In this document: positions 50,500 through 59,387 of the stretch, piece by piece | How the letters are laid out: every line of letters begins with the position of its first letter | Position numbering within the stretch: position 1 is the stretch's first letter | From: CAXBBB01 sp963793245 | GTDB taxonomy: Bacteria > Bacteroidota > Rhodothermia > Rhodothermales > BA12 | Length of the DNA stretch: 64,000 nt | Assembly (NCBI GenBank): GCA_963793245.1 | Contig: CAWBZG010000005.1 | Coordinates: forward strand, 558,001-622,000 | Direction: 5' to 3' | The notes under the pieces: generated by a model | Seen by the model: the letters and a program-made list of their open reading frames with translations, nothing else | What the model was told of the DNA's origin: nothing | The model's database searches: none | Made by a program: the position numbers and the translations under genes

Positions 50500-50859
50500 T
50501 CAATATCCGCTGCCCATGTCATCCATCAGGCCGCTCGACATAAAGAACGCGATCAGGGCGCCGTAGAGCAGAAAGCCGATGACCATCATCACGACGGTGG
50601 CTATAGCGGCAAACTTGAGCATCTTCATCCCGTCGGCCAGGTGGCGGTGGGCGTCGGCGAGCGTCATCTCGTCGGCCATTTCCGCGTAGCTCAGAAACGC
50701 CTGTCCCGAGTCGCGGCTGCGCAGGCCGAAGATCAGGTACGGAATGCCGACGATGGCGCCAATGATCGACAGGCACTGCACTGCGCCGAAGACGACGTAG
50801 AACGTGCCGACGAAGCGCATATCGCGACCGAGTTTGGCGAGCATTTCGGAGGGAAACAT
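50500..50859 (-). CDS. DUF5362-like membrane protein, copy 1
   Basis: A 119-aa paralogue of the gene at 49931-50305. MFPSEMLAKLGRDMRFVGTFYVVFGAVQCLSIIGAIVGIPYLIFGLRSRDSGQAF opens the fold. A second hydrophobic stretch (AAIATVVMMVIGFLLYGALIAFFM) is near the C-terminus. The genes are about 195 bases apart on the same strand, suggesting separate or weakly linked expression. Function unknown. Confidence 0.75.
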   Translation of the reverse strand: MFPSEMLAKLGRDMRFVGTFYVVFGAVQCLSIIGAIVGIPYLIFGLRSRDSGQAFLSYAEMADEMTLADAHRHLADGMKMLKFAAIATVVMMVIGFLLYGALIAFFMSSGLMDDMGSGY

Positions 50860-51023
50860 GGCGGAGATGGGTTGAGTGAAGATTCATCCACGCTACGGAT
50901 CAACCCCTTCTCGGCGCAACAGCGATCGCCGATTTCCGAATGCTCTGGCTCGGTTGGCGATGGGCACACTCCTCCCCATCGCAGCGTTCCACCTGCCGAT
51001 CCAACCACCTGATCTCCAACGAC

Positions 51024-51884
51024 ATGAACACTCTTCGCGTAGGCTTCCTCCTCGTCGCTCTGACGGCGCTCTTCGTCTGGATCGGCGGAATGATCGGCGG
51101 GCAGAGCGGTGTCGTGATCGCGTTCGGGCTGGCCGTTGTGATGAACCTGGGCAGCTACTGGTTTTCGGACACGATGGTGGTCAAGATGACCGGCGCACAA
51201 CCCGTCGCTCCCGGCTCGGCGCCCCGGCTCGAGGCGATGATCGAGCGCCTTTCCCAACGTGCCGGACTGCCGACGCCTGCCCTCTACATCGTCCCAGATC
51301 CGCAGCCCAATGCGTTCGCGACCGGACGCAATCCCGAACGCGCCGTCGTCGCCGTCAACCAGGGCCTGCTGGACATGCTCGACGAGCGCGAAATCGAAGC
51401 CGTCGTCGCGCACGAGTTGGGGCACGTCAAGCACCGCGACACGCTCACGATGGCGATCGTCGCGACGCTGGCCGGGGCGATCATGACGCTGGCGAGTCTG
51501 GCGCGATGGGGCATGATCCTAGGTGGTGGAAGCCGGGACAACGACAACGGCGGCGCGCTCGGGATGCTGGTGGCGATGCTCGTCGCCCCCCTCGCCGCCG
51601 TCTTGATCCAGACCGGCATTTCCCGCGCCCGAGAGTTTGAAGCCGACCGCGCCGCCGCCGAACTGACCGGCTCGCCCGACGGCCTGATCAACGCGCTGCG
51701 CAAGCTGGAACGGGGCGTCGAGATGGTGCCCCAGACCGTCGCCACACCGTCGACGGCGCACTTACGCATTGTCAACCCGCTTCGGGGTGGCGGCGCACGA
51801 GCAGCGTTCGGCGGACTCTTCCGCACGCACCCGCCGACCGAGAAGCGGATCGAGGCGCTGATGGCGCTGCAAGGACGTGTGTGA
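51024..51884 (+). CDS. htpX: Zinc metalloprotease HtpX (M48)
   Basis: A 286-aa membrane protease for quality control of membrane proteins. The start MNTLRVGFLLVALTALFVW at 51024 is at the first TM; the frame from 50940 is unsupported. Two TM helices (about 4-22, 28-46) precede the M48 domain with HELGH at 130-134 and a later Glu ligand in EFEADRAAAELTG. Two more hydrophobic stretches follow HELGH. Length and C-terminal FRTHPPTEKRIEAL fit HtpX. Confidence 0.93.
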   Translation: MNTLRVGFLLVALTALFVWIGGMIGGQSGVVIAFGLAVVMNLGSYWFSDTMVVKMTGAQPVAPGSAPRLEAMIERLSQRAGLPTPALYIVPDPQPNAFATGRNPERAVVAVNQGLLDMLDEREIEAVVAHELGHVKHRDTLTMAIVATLAGAIMTLASLARWGMILGGGSRDNDNGGALGMLVAMLVAPLAAVLIQTGISRAREFEADRAAAELTGSPDGLINALRKLERGVEMVPQTVATPSTAHLRIVNPLRGGGARAAFGGLFRTHPPTEKRIEALMALQGRV

Positions 51885-52038
51885 CGCCGAGCGCGAGGAG
51901 GGCGTCTAGACCCAAGCGACGCCACCCATAGCGACGCTGCGATGCGGACCGACTAGGATACTGGCGGTTCTTCCTGCCTTTCGCGTGGTGGAGGCCCTGT
52001 GCGGTCCCGATCTTGGGGACTCACCTGTTTGCCCTGCT

Positions 52039-54069
52039 ATGCTTCCTCTCCTCGCCGCCGCGCCTCCGTTTCTGGCCGAGATGGTCGTGCTGCTGGTGAT
52101 CAGCGTCGCCATCGCGTACCTCAGCCTGCGCATCAAATTGGTGCCGATCGCGGGTTTCCTGATCGCGGGCGTGCTGATCGGCCCGAGCGCGTTCGGACTG
52201 GTCGAGGATCGCGAGTTGATCGAAGGGATGGCCGAAATCGGCGTGATCCTGCTGCTGTTTTCGATCGGCGTCGAGTTCTCGATCGAGAAGCTCAACCGGA
52301 TCAAGCGGGCGATTTTCGTCGGCGGCAGTTTTCAGACGATTGGAACGGTCCTCGTGACGACCGGCATCCTGATGGCGCTGGGCGTAGCGTGGAACGCGGC
52401 CATTTTCACCGGCTTTCTCGTCGGCTTGTCGTCCACGGCCATTGTGCTGTCGCTGCTGAGCGAACGCGGCGAAACCGAGACGCCTGCCGGAAGCCTGAGT
52501 CTGGCGACGCTCATCTTCCAGGACTTCGCCGTCATTCTGATGGTGCTGATGGTGCCGATTCTGGCGGGAGGCGCCACGTCTCCGATGGACGGGTTGTTCG
52601 TGCTGGGGCGGGCGCTGCTCGTGATGGTGCTGGCCGTCGTCGCGGCGCGCAAACTGGTGCCGCCGCTGCTCGAACGCGTGGCGCACACGCGGCGGCCCGA
52701 ACTGTTCTTGCTGACCGTCGTCGCGCTGTGCTTCGGCATCGCGTGGCTGGTCTCCCTGGCCGAAGTCAGCGTCGCGCTCGGAGCGTTCCTCGCCGGATTG
52801 GTCGTATCGGAAAGCCGATATAGCGATCAGGCGCTGGGCGAAATCCTGCCGCTGCGTACGGTCTTCAACGCCGTCTTTTTCGTCTCGGTCGGCATGCTGC
52901 TCGACATCTGGTTCGTCGTCGAGAACCCGCTGCTGGTGATCGGCATCGGAGCCGCCGTGCTGCTGATTAAGGCGCTGATGGCGGGCGGAGCCGTCGTGAT
53001 CCTCAAATACCCGATCCGCGTCGCCGCCGCCGTCGGGCTGACGCTGGCCCAGATCGGCGAGTTTTCGTTCGTGCTCGAACGCGCGGGCGAAGCGCAAGGG
53101 CTGTACCCCGCCGGATTGGAGGAAGGATCGCAGGCGTTTATCGCCGTGTCGGTCCTGCTGATGATCGCGACGCCGTTCTTGATGAGCGCGGGTCCGCGTG
53201 TCGGCAAGTGGATGGCGCGTGGGCGACTCGCCGAGTGGGGACGCGAACCCGATCCGCCACCGCCGCCGCCCTTCGAAGACCATACGATCGTCGTTGGATA
53301 CGGCCCGGCTGGGCAGCGCTTGGGATCGGTGTTGCGCGACTCGGGCATTCCCTACGTCATCGTCGAACTCAATCCGGCGGCGACGGCGCGCGCCGACGGA
53401 CACGAACACGTCATCATCGGCGACGCGAGCCGGGAGCACCTGCTCGAAGCCGCAGGCATCGACCGGGCGAAACTGCTGGTCCTCGCAACCAACGACGGAC
53501 AGGCCAACCTGCGCATCACGCATCAAGCCAAGCATCACAACCCGACGCTCCAAGTCATCGTCCGAGCGCGCTACCTGACCGAAGTCGAGCCGCTGCATCA
53601 GACCGGAGCCGACATCGTCGTGCCCGAAGAGTTGGAGACGACGGTTCGCCTGTTTTCTCACGTGCTAGGCGCCTACCTCGTCGCGCCGGATGTGATCGAG
53701 CAGCACGCACGCGCCCTCCGCTCGGGCGACTATCAGGTCTTGCGTGGGTCGATTCAGGAAGCACACCTCATGGTGCTGCAAGGCTTCGACGAGGACGGGC
53801 TGCACACGCGCGCCGTCATGGTCCGCGAGGGCGCGCACGTAGCGGGCAAGTCGCTCGCCGAACTCCACCTGCGCAACCGGCACCACCTGACCGTCCTCGC
53901 CATTCGCCGCGACGGGCGCACGTTCGGCAGTCCGGCAGGCAGTTTCCGCCTGAAGCCCGGCGACCGGATTGTGCTCATCGGGCAGGCGCTCGACTTCGCC
54001 GATAGCGCGCCGCTCTTCCGTCCGATCGACGAAGACCTACCGCCTATCGTGCTCCCGGACGCGTCCTAG
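52039..54069 (+). CDS. KefB/CPA2-type monovalent cation:proton antiporter with TrkA domains
   Basis: A 676-aa protein. The start at 52039 (MLPLLAAAPPFLAEMVV) leads into about 12 TM helices of the Na+/H+ exchanger fold (LRIKLVPIAGFLIAGVLIGPSAFG, VALGAFLAGLVVSES). A TrkA-N (RCK) NAD-binding domain follows at about 415-530 (HTIVVGYGPAGQRLG), then a TrkA-C domain (AGKSLAELHLRNRHHLTVLAIRR... LKPGDRIVLIGQ). Probably potassium efflux, by analogy to KefB/KefC; glutathione control is not shown. Confidence 0.9.
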   Translation: MLPLLAAAPPFLAEMVVLLVISVAIAYLSLRIKLVPIAGFLIAGVLIGPSAFGLVEDRELIEGMAEIGVILLLFSIGVEFSIEKLNRIKRAIFVGGSFQTIGTVLVTTGILMALGVAWNAAIFTGFLVGLSSTAIVLSLLSERGETETPAGSLSLATLIFQDFAVILMVLMVPILAGGATSPMDGLFVLGRALLVMVLAVVAARKLVPPLLERVAHTRRPELFLLTVVALCFGIAWLVSLAEVSVALGAFLAGLVVSESRYSDQALGEILPLRTVFNAVFFVSVGMLLDIWFVVENPLLVIGIGAAVLLIKALMAGGAVVILKYPIRVAAAVGLTLAQIGEFSFVLERAGEAQGLYPAGLEEGSQAFIAVSVLLMIATPFLMSAGPRVGKWMARGRLAEWGREPDPPPPPPFEDHTIVVGYGPAGQRLGSVLRDSGIPYVIVELNPAATARADGHEHVIIGDASREHLLEAAGIDRAKLLVLATNDGQANLRITHQAKHHNPTLQVIVRARYLTEVEPLHQTGADIVVPEELETTVRLFSHVLGAYLVAPDVIEQHARALRSGDYQVLRGSIQEAHLMVLQGFDEDGLHTRAVMVREGAHVAGKSLAELHLRNRHHLTVLAIRRDGRTFGSPAGSFRLKPGDRIVLIGQALDFADSAPLFRPIDEDLPPIVLPDAS

Positions 54070-54094
54070 CATTCCCCAGGAGAAACAGCCCGAT

Positions 54095-54505
54095 TTAGAT
54101 CCGCAGGCTGAACTGCACCTGAGCCAGCTCGCCGGGTCCCGTCGTAGTCTGCGTAGCGCGCAGTGCGCCGCTGATAAAGATCGACACGGTGGCCTTGCCC
54201 TCACGATCCGGGTCTTCGCACGTCGATTTCAGGCTGGAGTTGAAGACCGACAGATCGCCCTGATCGGTGACGGTTACCCGCTCGATAACTTCCCACGGTA
54301 AGACCTGCTTTTCGAGCGATACGAGTGAGCGCTCGGCATTGCGGTATTCGATGGCGCATCCTTCGCCCGTGTACGTGCCCTCTACGGCGTAGCGCACCTC
54401 GAACGTCTGCGACGCGCCGACCGGATCAACGGGTGCGTCGTCTTCGGTGGAATCGCACGCAGCGAGGGAGAGCACGAGGAGAGCGAGCGGAAGGAGGCGG
54501 AGCAT
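54095..54505 (-). CDS. Small lipoprotein
   Basis: A 136-aa lipoprotein. The start at 54505 gives MLRLLPLALLVLSLAACDS, lipidated Cys17 and Asp at +2. The mature part is beta-rich (QTFEVRYAVEGTYTGEGCAIEYRNAERSLVSLEK...). The ending LAQVQFSLRI resembles an immunoglobulin-like or beta-sandwich module. No family recognised. The frame extends to 54556. Confidence 0.68.
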   Translation of the reverse strand: MLRLLPLALLVLSLAACDSTEDDAPVDPVGASQTFEVRYAVEGTYTGEGCAIEYRNAERSLVSLEKQVLPWEVIERVTVTDQGDLSVFNSSLKSTCEDPDREGKATVSIFISGALRATQTTTGPGELAQVQFSLRI

Positions 54506-54608
54506 GGCAAATCGGAAGTGAGCGCCTAGTCTAACGGCTCTTTTCGGTCGCATCAACCCAAAAAGCGCCGAACTCTCGCAGGTACCCGGTGGGCCGTCGC
54601 CCAGCCCG

Positions 54609-55049
54609 TCAGCGCGTCGCGGTGAACGTGCCTCCGACCCGGCAATCGCCGAAGCCGCACGACTGCCACTGCCCTTCGAACGAGTTGCCGATGTCGCCTT
54701 GCACGCGTGCTGTGAGGGTGACTCCCAGGTCCGGGATGAGCGGCACGGGATACACGTACAGGGTCGAGTCCTGGCCTATGGATCCTTCGATACGCCCCCT
54801 GCCGGACAGCGCGGTGTGTGCGCCACGGCTGGCTTCGACTCGGAACGTCCCTTCAACGTCGGCGAGGGTTTCCCGGATCGGGCCGCTGGGGTCGCGAAAC
54901 GAAAGCGTCAGCGTGCCTTCTGCTACCACCAAACCGTCCACATCGCGCGCAACGTAATCGAACGTGCCGGTCGAGTCGTCGAGGTCTTCGCCGAAGATCT
55001 GGCAACCGGAGAACGACGCGAGGAGAATGAGGGCGAGAAGTGCGCGCAT
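54609..55049 (-). CDS. Small lipoprotein
   Basis: A 146-aa lipoprotein with MRALLALILLASFSGC (lipidated Cys16). The mature part has repeated beta strands (TFDYVARDVDGLVVAEGTLTLSFRD, VEGTFRVEASRGAHTALSGRGRIEGSIGQDSTLYVYP). Cys residues late in the chain (CGFGDC) may bond. It is a neighbour of another lipoprotein gene on the same strand but unrelated in sequence. Function unknown. Confidence 0.65.
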   Translation of the reverse strand: MRALLALILLASFSGCQIFGEDLDDSTGTFDYVARDVDGLVVAEGTLTLSFRDPSGPIRETLADVEGTFRVEASRGAHTALSGRGRIEGSIGQDSTLYVYPVPLIPDLGVTLTARVQGDIGNSFEGQWQSCGFGDCRVGGTFTATR

Positions 55050-55143
55050 GACGAAGCGGTTTGGACGAGACCCAAAGAGTAGCAGAATGCCCGCAGGAAA
55101 GCCGAAGCCTCTTGCTCAACAGTCCCTGCACGCCTCTCAGTCG

Positions 55144-56100
55144 TCAGCGCGCCCGAGTCGATTCGTCGACTACGGTACGCAGCCGAGCCGGAAAGTCCGT
55201 GATCAACCCGTCGACGCCCATCGCGATCAAGTCGATCATCCGCCTCCTATCGTTGACCGTCCACGGCACGACGCGCATCCCTGCCGCGTGCGCCTCTTCG
55301 ACCCTCTCCCGAGTGACGAACAGGTGGTACGGACTCCACACGTCGGGCGCGAAATCGAGCACTTGAGCGCCCTGGCTCGGCGTCTCGTACGGAGCGCCGT
55401 CGTCGACGAGCAGGGCAAGCGGTATGCGCGGGTCGATCTGCCGAGCCGATTGCAGCGTCCGCACGTCGAACGATTGGATCGTGGTGCGCTCCAGCGCTCC
55501 AGCCTGCTCCGCCGTCGCGATGATGAGCGCGACGAAAGCATCGGGAGCCGGGTGGCGATCGCCGTCCCACGTCGAGCGCGACTTGGTCTCGACGTTGTAG
55601 AACGGAAGCGCCCGCTGAGTCTGGCGCGCGTGGGCGTCGGCTGCCGTGATTACCTGAGCGAGCGTCGGCTTGTAGGCGGGCTGCGGCTGCTGGTCGGGAA
55701 AGCGCGCATGGCCTCGGCGTCCGCAGTCGAACGCCTGTACGTCCGAGAGCGGCATCTGGTAGATCAGCAGCGACTCCGCCTCGCCTTCCGTTACGGGCGA
55801 TCCGTCGGGGTGCGAGCAGATGTCGGCGCTCATCCACGGTTCGTGCGATAGGACGAGGACACCATCCGACGTAACCGACAGATCGAGTTCGAGCGTCGTC
55901 ATGCCGTCGTCGAGCGCGCGCAGCATCGCCGCGACCGTGTTTTCGGGTAGCACGCCGCGTGCCCCTCGGTGTCCCTGCGCATCGAAGCCGCCGGGGAGAG
56001 CGAACCGCTCCACGCTGGAGGGCGATTCGGACACGTCAGACAAACGGGGCGAAGAACAGGCGGCAAGGGTCACGGCGAGGAGCAAAGGCGAGAGGCGCAT
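55144..56100 (-). CDS. Glycerophosphodiester phosphodiesterase, lipoprotein form
   Basis: A 318-aa enzyme that cleaves glycerophosphodiesters. The start at 56100 gives MRLSPLLLAVTLAACSS with lipidated Cys15. The GDPD TIM barrel follows: GHRGARGVLPENTVAAMLRALDDGMTTLELDLSVTSDGVLVLSHEP carries the catalytic His-Arg-Gly and metal-ligand Glu/Asp. The end WTVNDRRRMIDLIAMGVDGLITDFPARL is typical. A periplasmic role anchored in a membrane is inferred. Confidence 0.92.
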   Translation of the reverse strand: MRLSPLLLAVTLAACSSPRLSDVSESPSSVERFALPGGFDAQGHRGARGVLPENTVAAMLRALDDGMTTLELDLSVTSDGVLVLSHEPWMSADICSHPDGSPVTEGEAESLLIYQMPLSDVQAFDCGRRGHARFPDQQPQPAYKPTLAQVITAADAHARQTQRALPFYNVETKSRSTWDGDRHPAPDAFVALIIATAEQAGALERTTIQSFDVRTLQSARQIDPRIPLALLVDDGAPYETPSQGAQVLDFAPDVWSPYHLFVTRERVEEAHAAGMRVVPWTVNDRRRMIDLIAMGVDGLITDFPARLRTVVDESTRAR

Positions 56101-56166
56101 CCCGAAACGTAGGCACGCGAACAGCAGATGCCTCACGCGTAACACAACCCTAATCCGGCGCACTCC

Positions 56167-56448
56167 TCACAACGCGATCAGACCTTCGACCCCGCTGACA
56201 CGCTCGTAGACGGCGATCACCTCGGCACTGGATTCCATCGTGGGCGAGAGCGTCGTCGAGATGTAGTTGCCGTTGCGCGAGGCGCGCGTCTGTAACTCGT
56301 AGCCGTCGAGGAGGCGCTGCAACTCGGGCATGTGTTCGAGCGGGACGATGAACTTGAACGTGTAGTCGGTCGGAAAGTCGGTCTGGTCGTCGAGGAGGGT
56401 ACGGAAGTTGGTCCACCACTCAACGTCTTGTTTGGAAAGAGGCGTCAT
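56167..56448 (-). CDS. DUF493-family protein
   Basis: A 93-aa small soluble protein. The start MTPLSKQDVEWWTNFRTLLDDQTDFPTDYTFKFIVP at 56448 is preferred over the open frame to 56526. The ferredoxin-like YbeD/DUF493 fold shows YTFKFIVPLEH, RASRNGNYISTTLSPTMESSAEVIAVYERVSGVEGLIAL. Family function is unclear; E. coli YbeD is a small ACT-like protein. It faces away from the GH13 gene. Confidence 0.82.
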   Translation of the reverse strand: MTPLSKQDVEWWTNFRTLLDDQTDFPTDYTFKFIVPLEHMPELQRLLDGYELQTRASRNGNYISTTLSPTMESSAEVIAVYERVSGVEGLIAL

Positions 56449-56472
56449 CGTTGGAATCGGGTATGGAGAAGA

Positions 56473-56484
56473 GCGTTCGAACGC
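56473..56484. promoter_or_regulatory. Palindrome between divergent DUF493 and GH13 genes
   Basis: GCGTTCGAACGC is a perfect 12-base palindrome in the 158-base divergent promoter region. It could be an operator for either gene, but its sequence does not match the LacI-type site found near the alpha-glucan phosphorylase gene. Weak evidence. Confidence 0.3.
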
Positions 56485-56606
56485 CTGCGATGCGCTTTCG
56501 TTTGCGATCCGTCGCGCGCCACGCACGGAGACGTTACACGCTGCTCGGCGCCAGATTCGGCGTGTGGCGTTGAGCCGGGCTTACCACCAAGTCTTGCTCT
56601 CCGACC

Positions 56607-58442
56607 ATGTCTACTGACACTCTCGAACGCTCCGTTTCCTCCTCTGCCCGACCATCCAAGCACGACGGTATGGGCGCAATTCCCTACAAAGGCGGCGTCT
56701 CGTTTCGCGTCTGGGCGCCCAACGCCGACGCTGTCTTCGTCACCGGACCGTGGTGCGACTGGGACGAGGGCAAGGAGTTGGCGCGCGATGGCGACGGCGG
56801 ATACTGGTCGGGCGTCGTGCGCGGCATGAAGCCGGGTGCGCAGTACAAATACCGCCTGCTGGCTGGAGGCGAAGAGTTGTTTCGCAACGATCCGTACGCG
56901 CGCATCGTCACGTCGAGCGTCGGCGAGAGCGTGGTCTACGACGATCATGCCTTCGACTGGGGCGACGATGACTTCCAGATGGCGCCATGGAACGAACTGG
57001 TCATCTACGAACTCCACGTCGGCACCTTCAACGATCGCAACCCCGACGGACCGGGCACGCTCGATCAAGCCGCCGAACGCCTCGACTATCTCGCCGAGCT
57101 GGGCGTCAACGCGGTCAGCATGATGCCGCTCGCCGAGTTCGCGGGCGATTTCTCGTGGGGCTACAACCCGGCGTATCCGTTCGCCATCGAAAGCGCCTAC
57201 GGCGGACCGGACGCGTTCAAGCGTTTCGTCAAAGAGGCGCACGCACGCGGCATCGCCGTCCTCACCGATGTCGTCTACAACCACTTCGGCCCCTCCGACC
57301 TCGAACTGTGGCGCTTCGACGGCTGGGGCGAAGGCGACGGGGGCGGCATCTACTTCTACAACGACCACCGCGCCGACACGCCCTGGGGCATGACGCGCCC
57401 CGACTATGGGCGCGAAGAAGTCCGCAACTACATCCGCGACAATGCTCGGATGTGGCTGGGCAGCTTCCGGTGCGACGGCCTGCGCTGGGACGGCACCGTG
57501 TTCATTCGCTACAAGGACTTCTGGAAGAGCGAAGGCTCCGAGTTGCCCGACGGCTGGTCGCTGATGCAAGAAATCACCCAGGAGATGAGCGAGAAGCATC
57601 CTGGCGCGCTGATGATCGCCGAGGATTTGCAGGGCGACGCGCACTTGGTCGAGCCAGTCGAAGCGGGCGGAGCAGGCTTCGGTGCCCAGTGGGACAGCCT
57701 GTTCGTCCACCCGATGCGTGCGGCACTGGAGGTGATGTCGGACGACGAGCGCAACCTGTACGACGTCGCAGAAGCCATCGGGCATAGCTACACGCTCGAC
57801 GCGTTCAGCCGCGTGATCTATACCGAGAGCCACGACGAGGTCGCCAACGGACGCGCCCGGTTGCCCGAAGAAATCCACGAAGGCGACGCGCTGTCGTGGG
57901 AATCCAAAAAACGCTCGACGCTAGGGGCCGCCGCTGTCCTGACTGCGCCGGGGATTCCGATGCTGTTCCAGGGCCAGGAGATCGTTGAAGACGAGTGGTT
58001 TCGAGACACCGTCCCGCTCGACTGGAGCCGACTCGAACCACTGGGCGGCATCCGCACGATGTACCGTGACCTGATCGCGCTGCGCCGAAATCTCAGCGGC
58101 ACGACACGAGGCCTGTCGGGGCAGACGGTCCGCGTCCATCACATCAACCACGACGACAAACTGATCGCTTTCGTTCGCGAAAAGGACGGCGGACCGGGCG
58201 ATACGACCGTCGTCGTCCTCAACTTCGCCAACCGCGCGTACGACCACTATCGCATCGGTTTGCCGAGTGACGGCACGTGGCACCTTCGCTTCAATTCGGA
58301 CTGGACCGGCTATGGCTCAGACTTCGGCGATCATCCCTCCCACGCAGTTACAACTGATGGAGAAGGACACGACGGTGAGCCTCACTCGGGATCGATTTCC
58401 ATCGGCCCCTATACAGCGCTCGTCTTTTCTCAGTCCGAGTGA
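56607..58442 (+). CDS. GH13 alpha-amylase-family enzyme, branching-enzyme-like
   Basis: A 611-aa enzyme. A CBM48-like N-terminal domain (about 22-115: VSFRVWAPNADAVFVTGPWCDWDEGKEL...) precedes the GH13 barrel. Region I is DVVYNH (221-226). The nucleophile is Asp290 in GSFRCDGLRWDGT. The acid/base is Glu339 in LMIAEDLQ. Region IV is TESHDEVANGRARLP with Asp410. It has the look of 1,4-alpha-glucan branching enzymes but is shorter than typical GlgB (about 640-730). An alpha-glucan phosphorylase gene lies 3 kb away, so glycogen metabolism fits. Confidence 0.88.
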   Translation: MSTDTLERSVSSSARPSKHDGMGAIPYKGGVSFRVWAPNADAVFVTGPWCDWDEGKELARDGDGGYWSGVVRGMKPGAQYKYRLLAGGEELFRNDPYARIVTSSVGESVVYDDHAFDWGDDDFQMAPWNELVIYELHVGTFNDRNPDGPGTLDQAAERLDYLAELGVNAVSMMPLAEFAGDFSWGYNPAYPFAIESAYGGPDAFKRFVKEAHARGIAVLTDVVYNHFGPSDLELWRFDGWGEGDGGGIYFYNDHRADTPWGMTRPDYGREEVRNYIRDNARMWLGSFRCDGLRWDGTVFIRYKDFWKSEGSELPDGWSLMQEITQEMSEKHPGALMIAEDLQGDAHLVEPVEAGGAGFGAQWDSLFVHPMRAALEVMSDDERNLYDVAEAIGHSYTLDAFSRVIYTESHDEVANGRARLPEEIHEGDALSWESKKRSTLGAAAVLTAPGIPMLFQGQEIVEDEWFRDTVPLDWSRLEPLGGIRTMYRDLIALRRNLSGTTRGLSGQTVRVHHINHDDKLIAFVREKDGGPGDTTVVVLNFANRAYDHYRIGLPSDGTWHLRFNSDWTGYGSDFGDHPSHAVTTDGEGHDGEPHSGSISIGPYTALVFSQSE

Positions 58443-58735
58443 AGCAGGTCTGCCAGCATACATCAAACGATTGAACCGCTAACGATTCAGTCACATGAGC
58501 AACCGATAGGAGACGCGGGCACAGTTTTTTGCATGTTTGAACCTGTGTGAGGCCGCGAGAATGTCTCGTGGGGCAGATAGAATGCTGTTGAAATAGGAGT
58601 GGGATAGATATTATGTGCTATCCCTCAGCACGTATCGCGTGCTCGCTTCTTTATCGTGATACGTTTTTATTCCTTCACCTGCGATTTCTACCGTCCCACC
58701 CCTGCGTAGGAATCGCGCACGTTCCCTCCTTCCCT
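58443..58735. other. AT-richer intergenic stretch upstream of AP2-domain gene
   Basis: 293 bases with no gene and clearly lower GC than the surroundings. It contains inverted repeats at about 58601-58622 (GATAG...CTATC) and 58631-58665 (CGTATC...GATACG followed by TTTTT). The latter could be a terminator for the GH13 gene or a leader hairpin. No recognised RNA family. Confidence 0.45.
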
Positions 58736-59266
58736 ATGCGTACGCCACGCAACGTCTACCGCATCGACATCGAGCCTTCGGAATCTTTTCCGGGGCGCCA
58801 CTCTACTCACGGCTGGCAAGTTCGCATCCGCCGCGCCGGGACGCAGCACACTAAGTTTTTCGCCGATGCCAAATACGGCGACCGCGACAAAGCGCTCAAA
58901 GCCGCCGAAGTCTTCCGCGACGAACTCATGCCGACGCTTCCCGAAGCCGACAGCGCGACCGAGCGCTCGGCCCAGGCGCGCAGCAAGACCGGCGTCGTCG
59001 GCCTCAGCTTCTGCACCAAAGACGACGGCAGTGGCAACCACAAACCGTACGTCCAACTGAGCTGGACCGACAACGACCGCAAACGCAAAACGGCGTCGTA
59101 CTCGGTCGAGCGTTGGGGCTTGCGCAAAGCTGTCTGGAACGGCGTCTCGCGCCTGCACAAGGAGCGCACCGAACTGGGCCGCAAGACCGACGAGACACAA
59201 GACATGTTCGCGACGGCCTACTCGCGCATTGTCCGCGACTACCCCGAGCACGCCGGAGACGACTGA
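58736..59266 (+). CDS. AP2-domain-like DNA-binding protein
   Basis: A 176-aa protein from ATG 58736 (MRTPRNVYRIDIEPSESFPGRH). Two AP2/ERF-like modules are visible. The first (about 20-64) is GWQVRIRRAGTQHTKFFADAKYGDRDKALKAAEVFRDEL. The second (about 84-145) is KTGVVGLSF...YVQLSWTDNDRKRKTASYSVERWGLRKAVWNGV, which has the KTGVVGVSF-type opening seen in bacterial AP2 proteins. In bacteria this fold occurs in homing-nuclease and integrase contexts; no nuclease domain is seen. The frame extends back to 58613. Flanked by low-GC sequence, so lateral transfer is possible. Confidence 0.7.
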   Translation: MRTPRNVYRIDIEPSESFPGRHSTHGWQVRIRRAGTQHTKFFADAKYGDRDKALKAAEVFRDELMPTLPEADSATERSAQARSKTGVVGLSFCTKDDGSGNHKPYVQLSWTDNDRKRKTASYSVERWGLRKAVWNGVSRLHKERTELGRKTDETQDMFATAYSRIVRDYPEHAGDD

Positions 59267-59288
59267 GCCTCGTTCGAGGCTTTCTTGG
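59265..59288 (+). terminator. Rho-independent terminator after AP2 gene
   Basis: AGCCTC pairs with GAGGCT (59266-59281) around a short GTTC loop, followed by TTCTT. It starts at the stop codon of the AP2-domain gene. Confidence 0.65.
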
Positions 59289-59387
59289 TTCACTAGGGCG
59301 CTCTGCGACTAGTCCGAGTACGCGTCATTCTCCGCCCGAAACAGAGGTAGCGCCTCCTACTCCGCAACTTCTGTTTCGCTGCTGAGA

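Noticed and set aside
52021..53661. A 546-aa minus-strand frame opposite the KefB-type gene
   Set aside because: It is rich in Asp/Arg/His/Gln with no family motif and is the complement of a well-defined antiporter gene.
56445..57878. A 477-aa minus-strand frame opposite the GH13 gene
   Set aside because: It is a shadow of a gene with intact GH13 catalytic regions.
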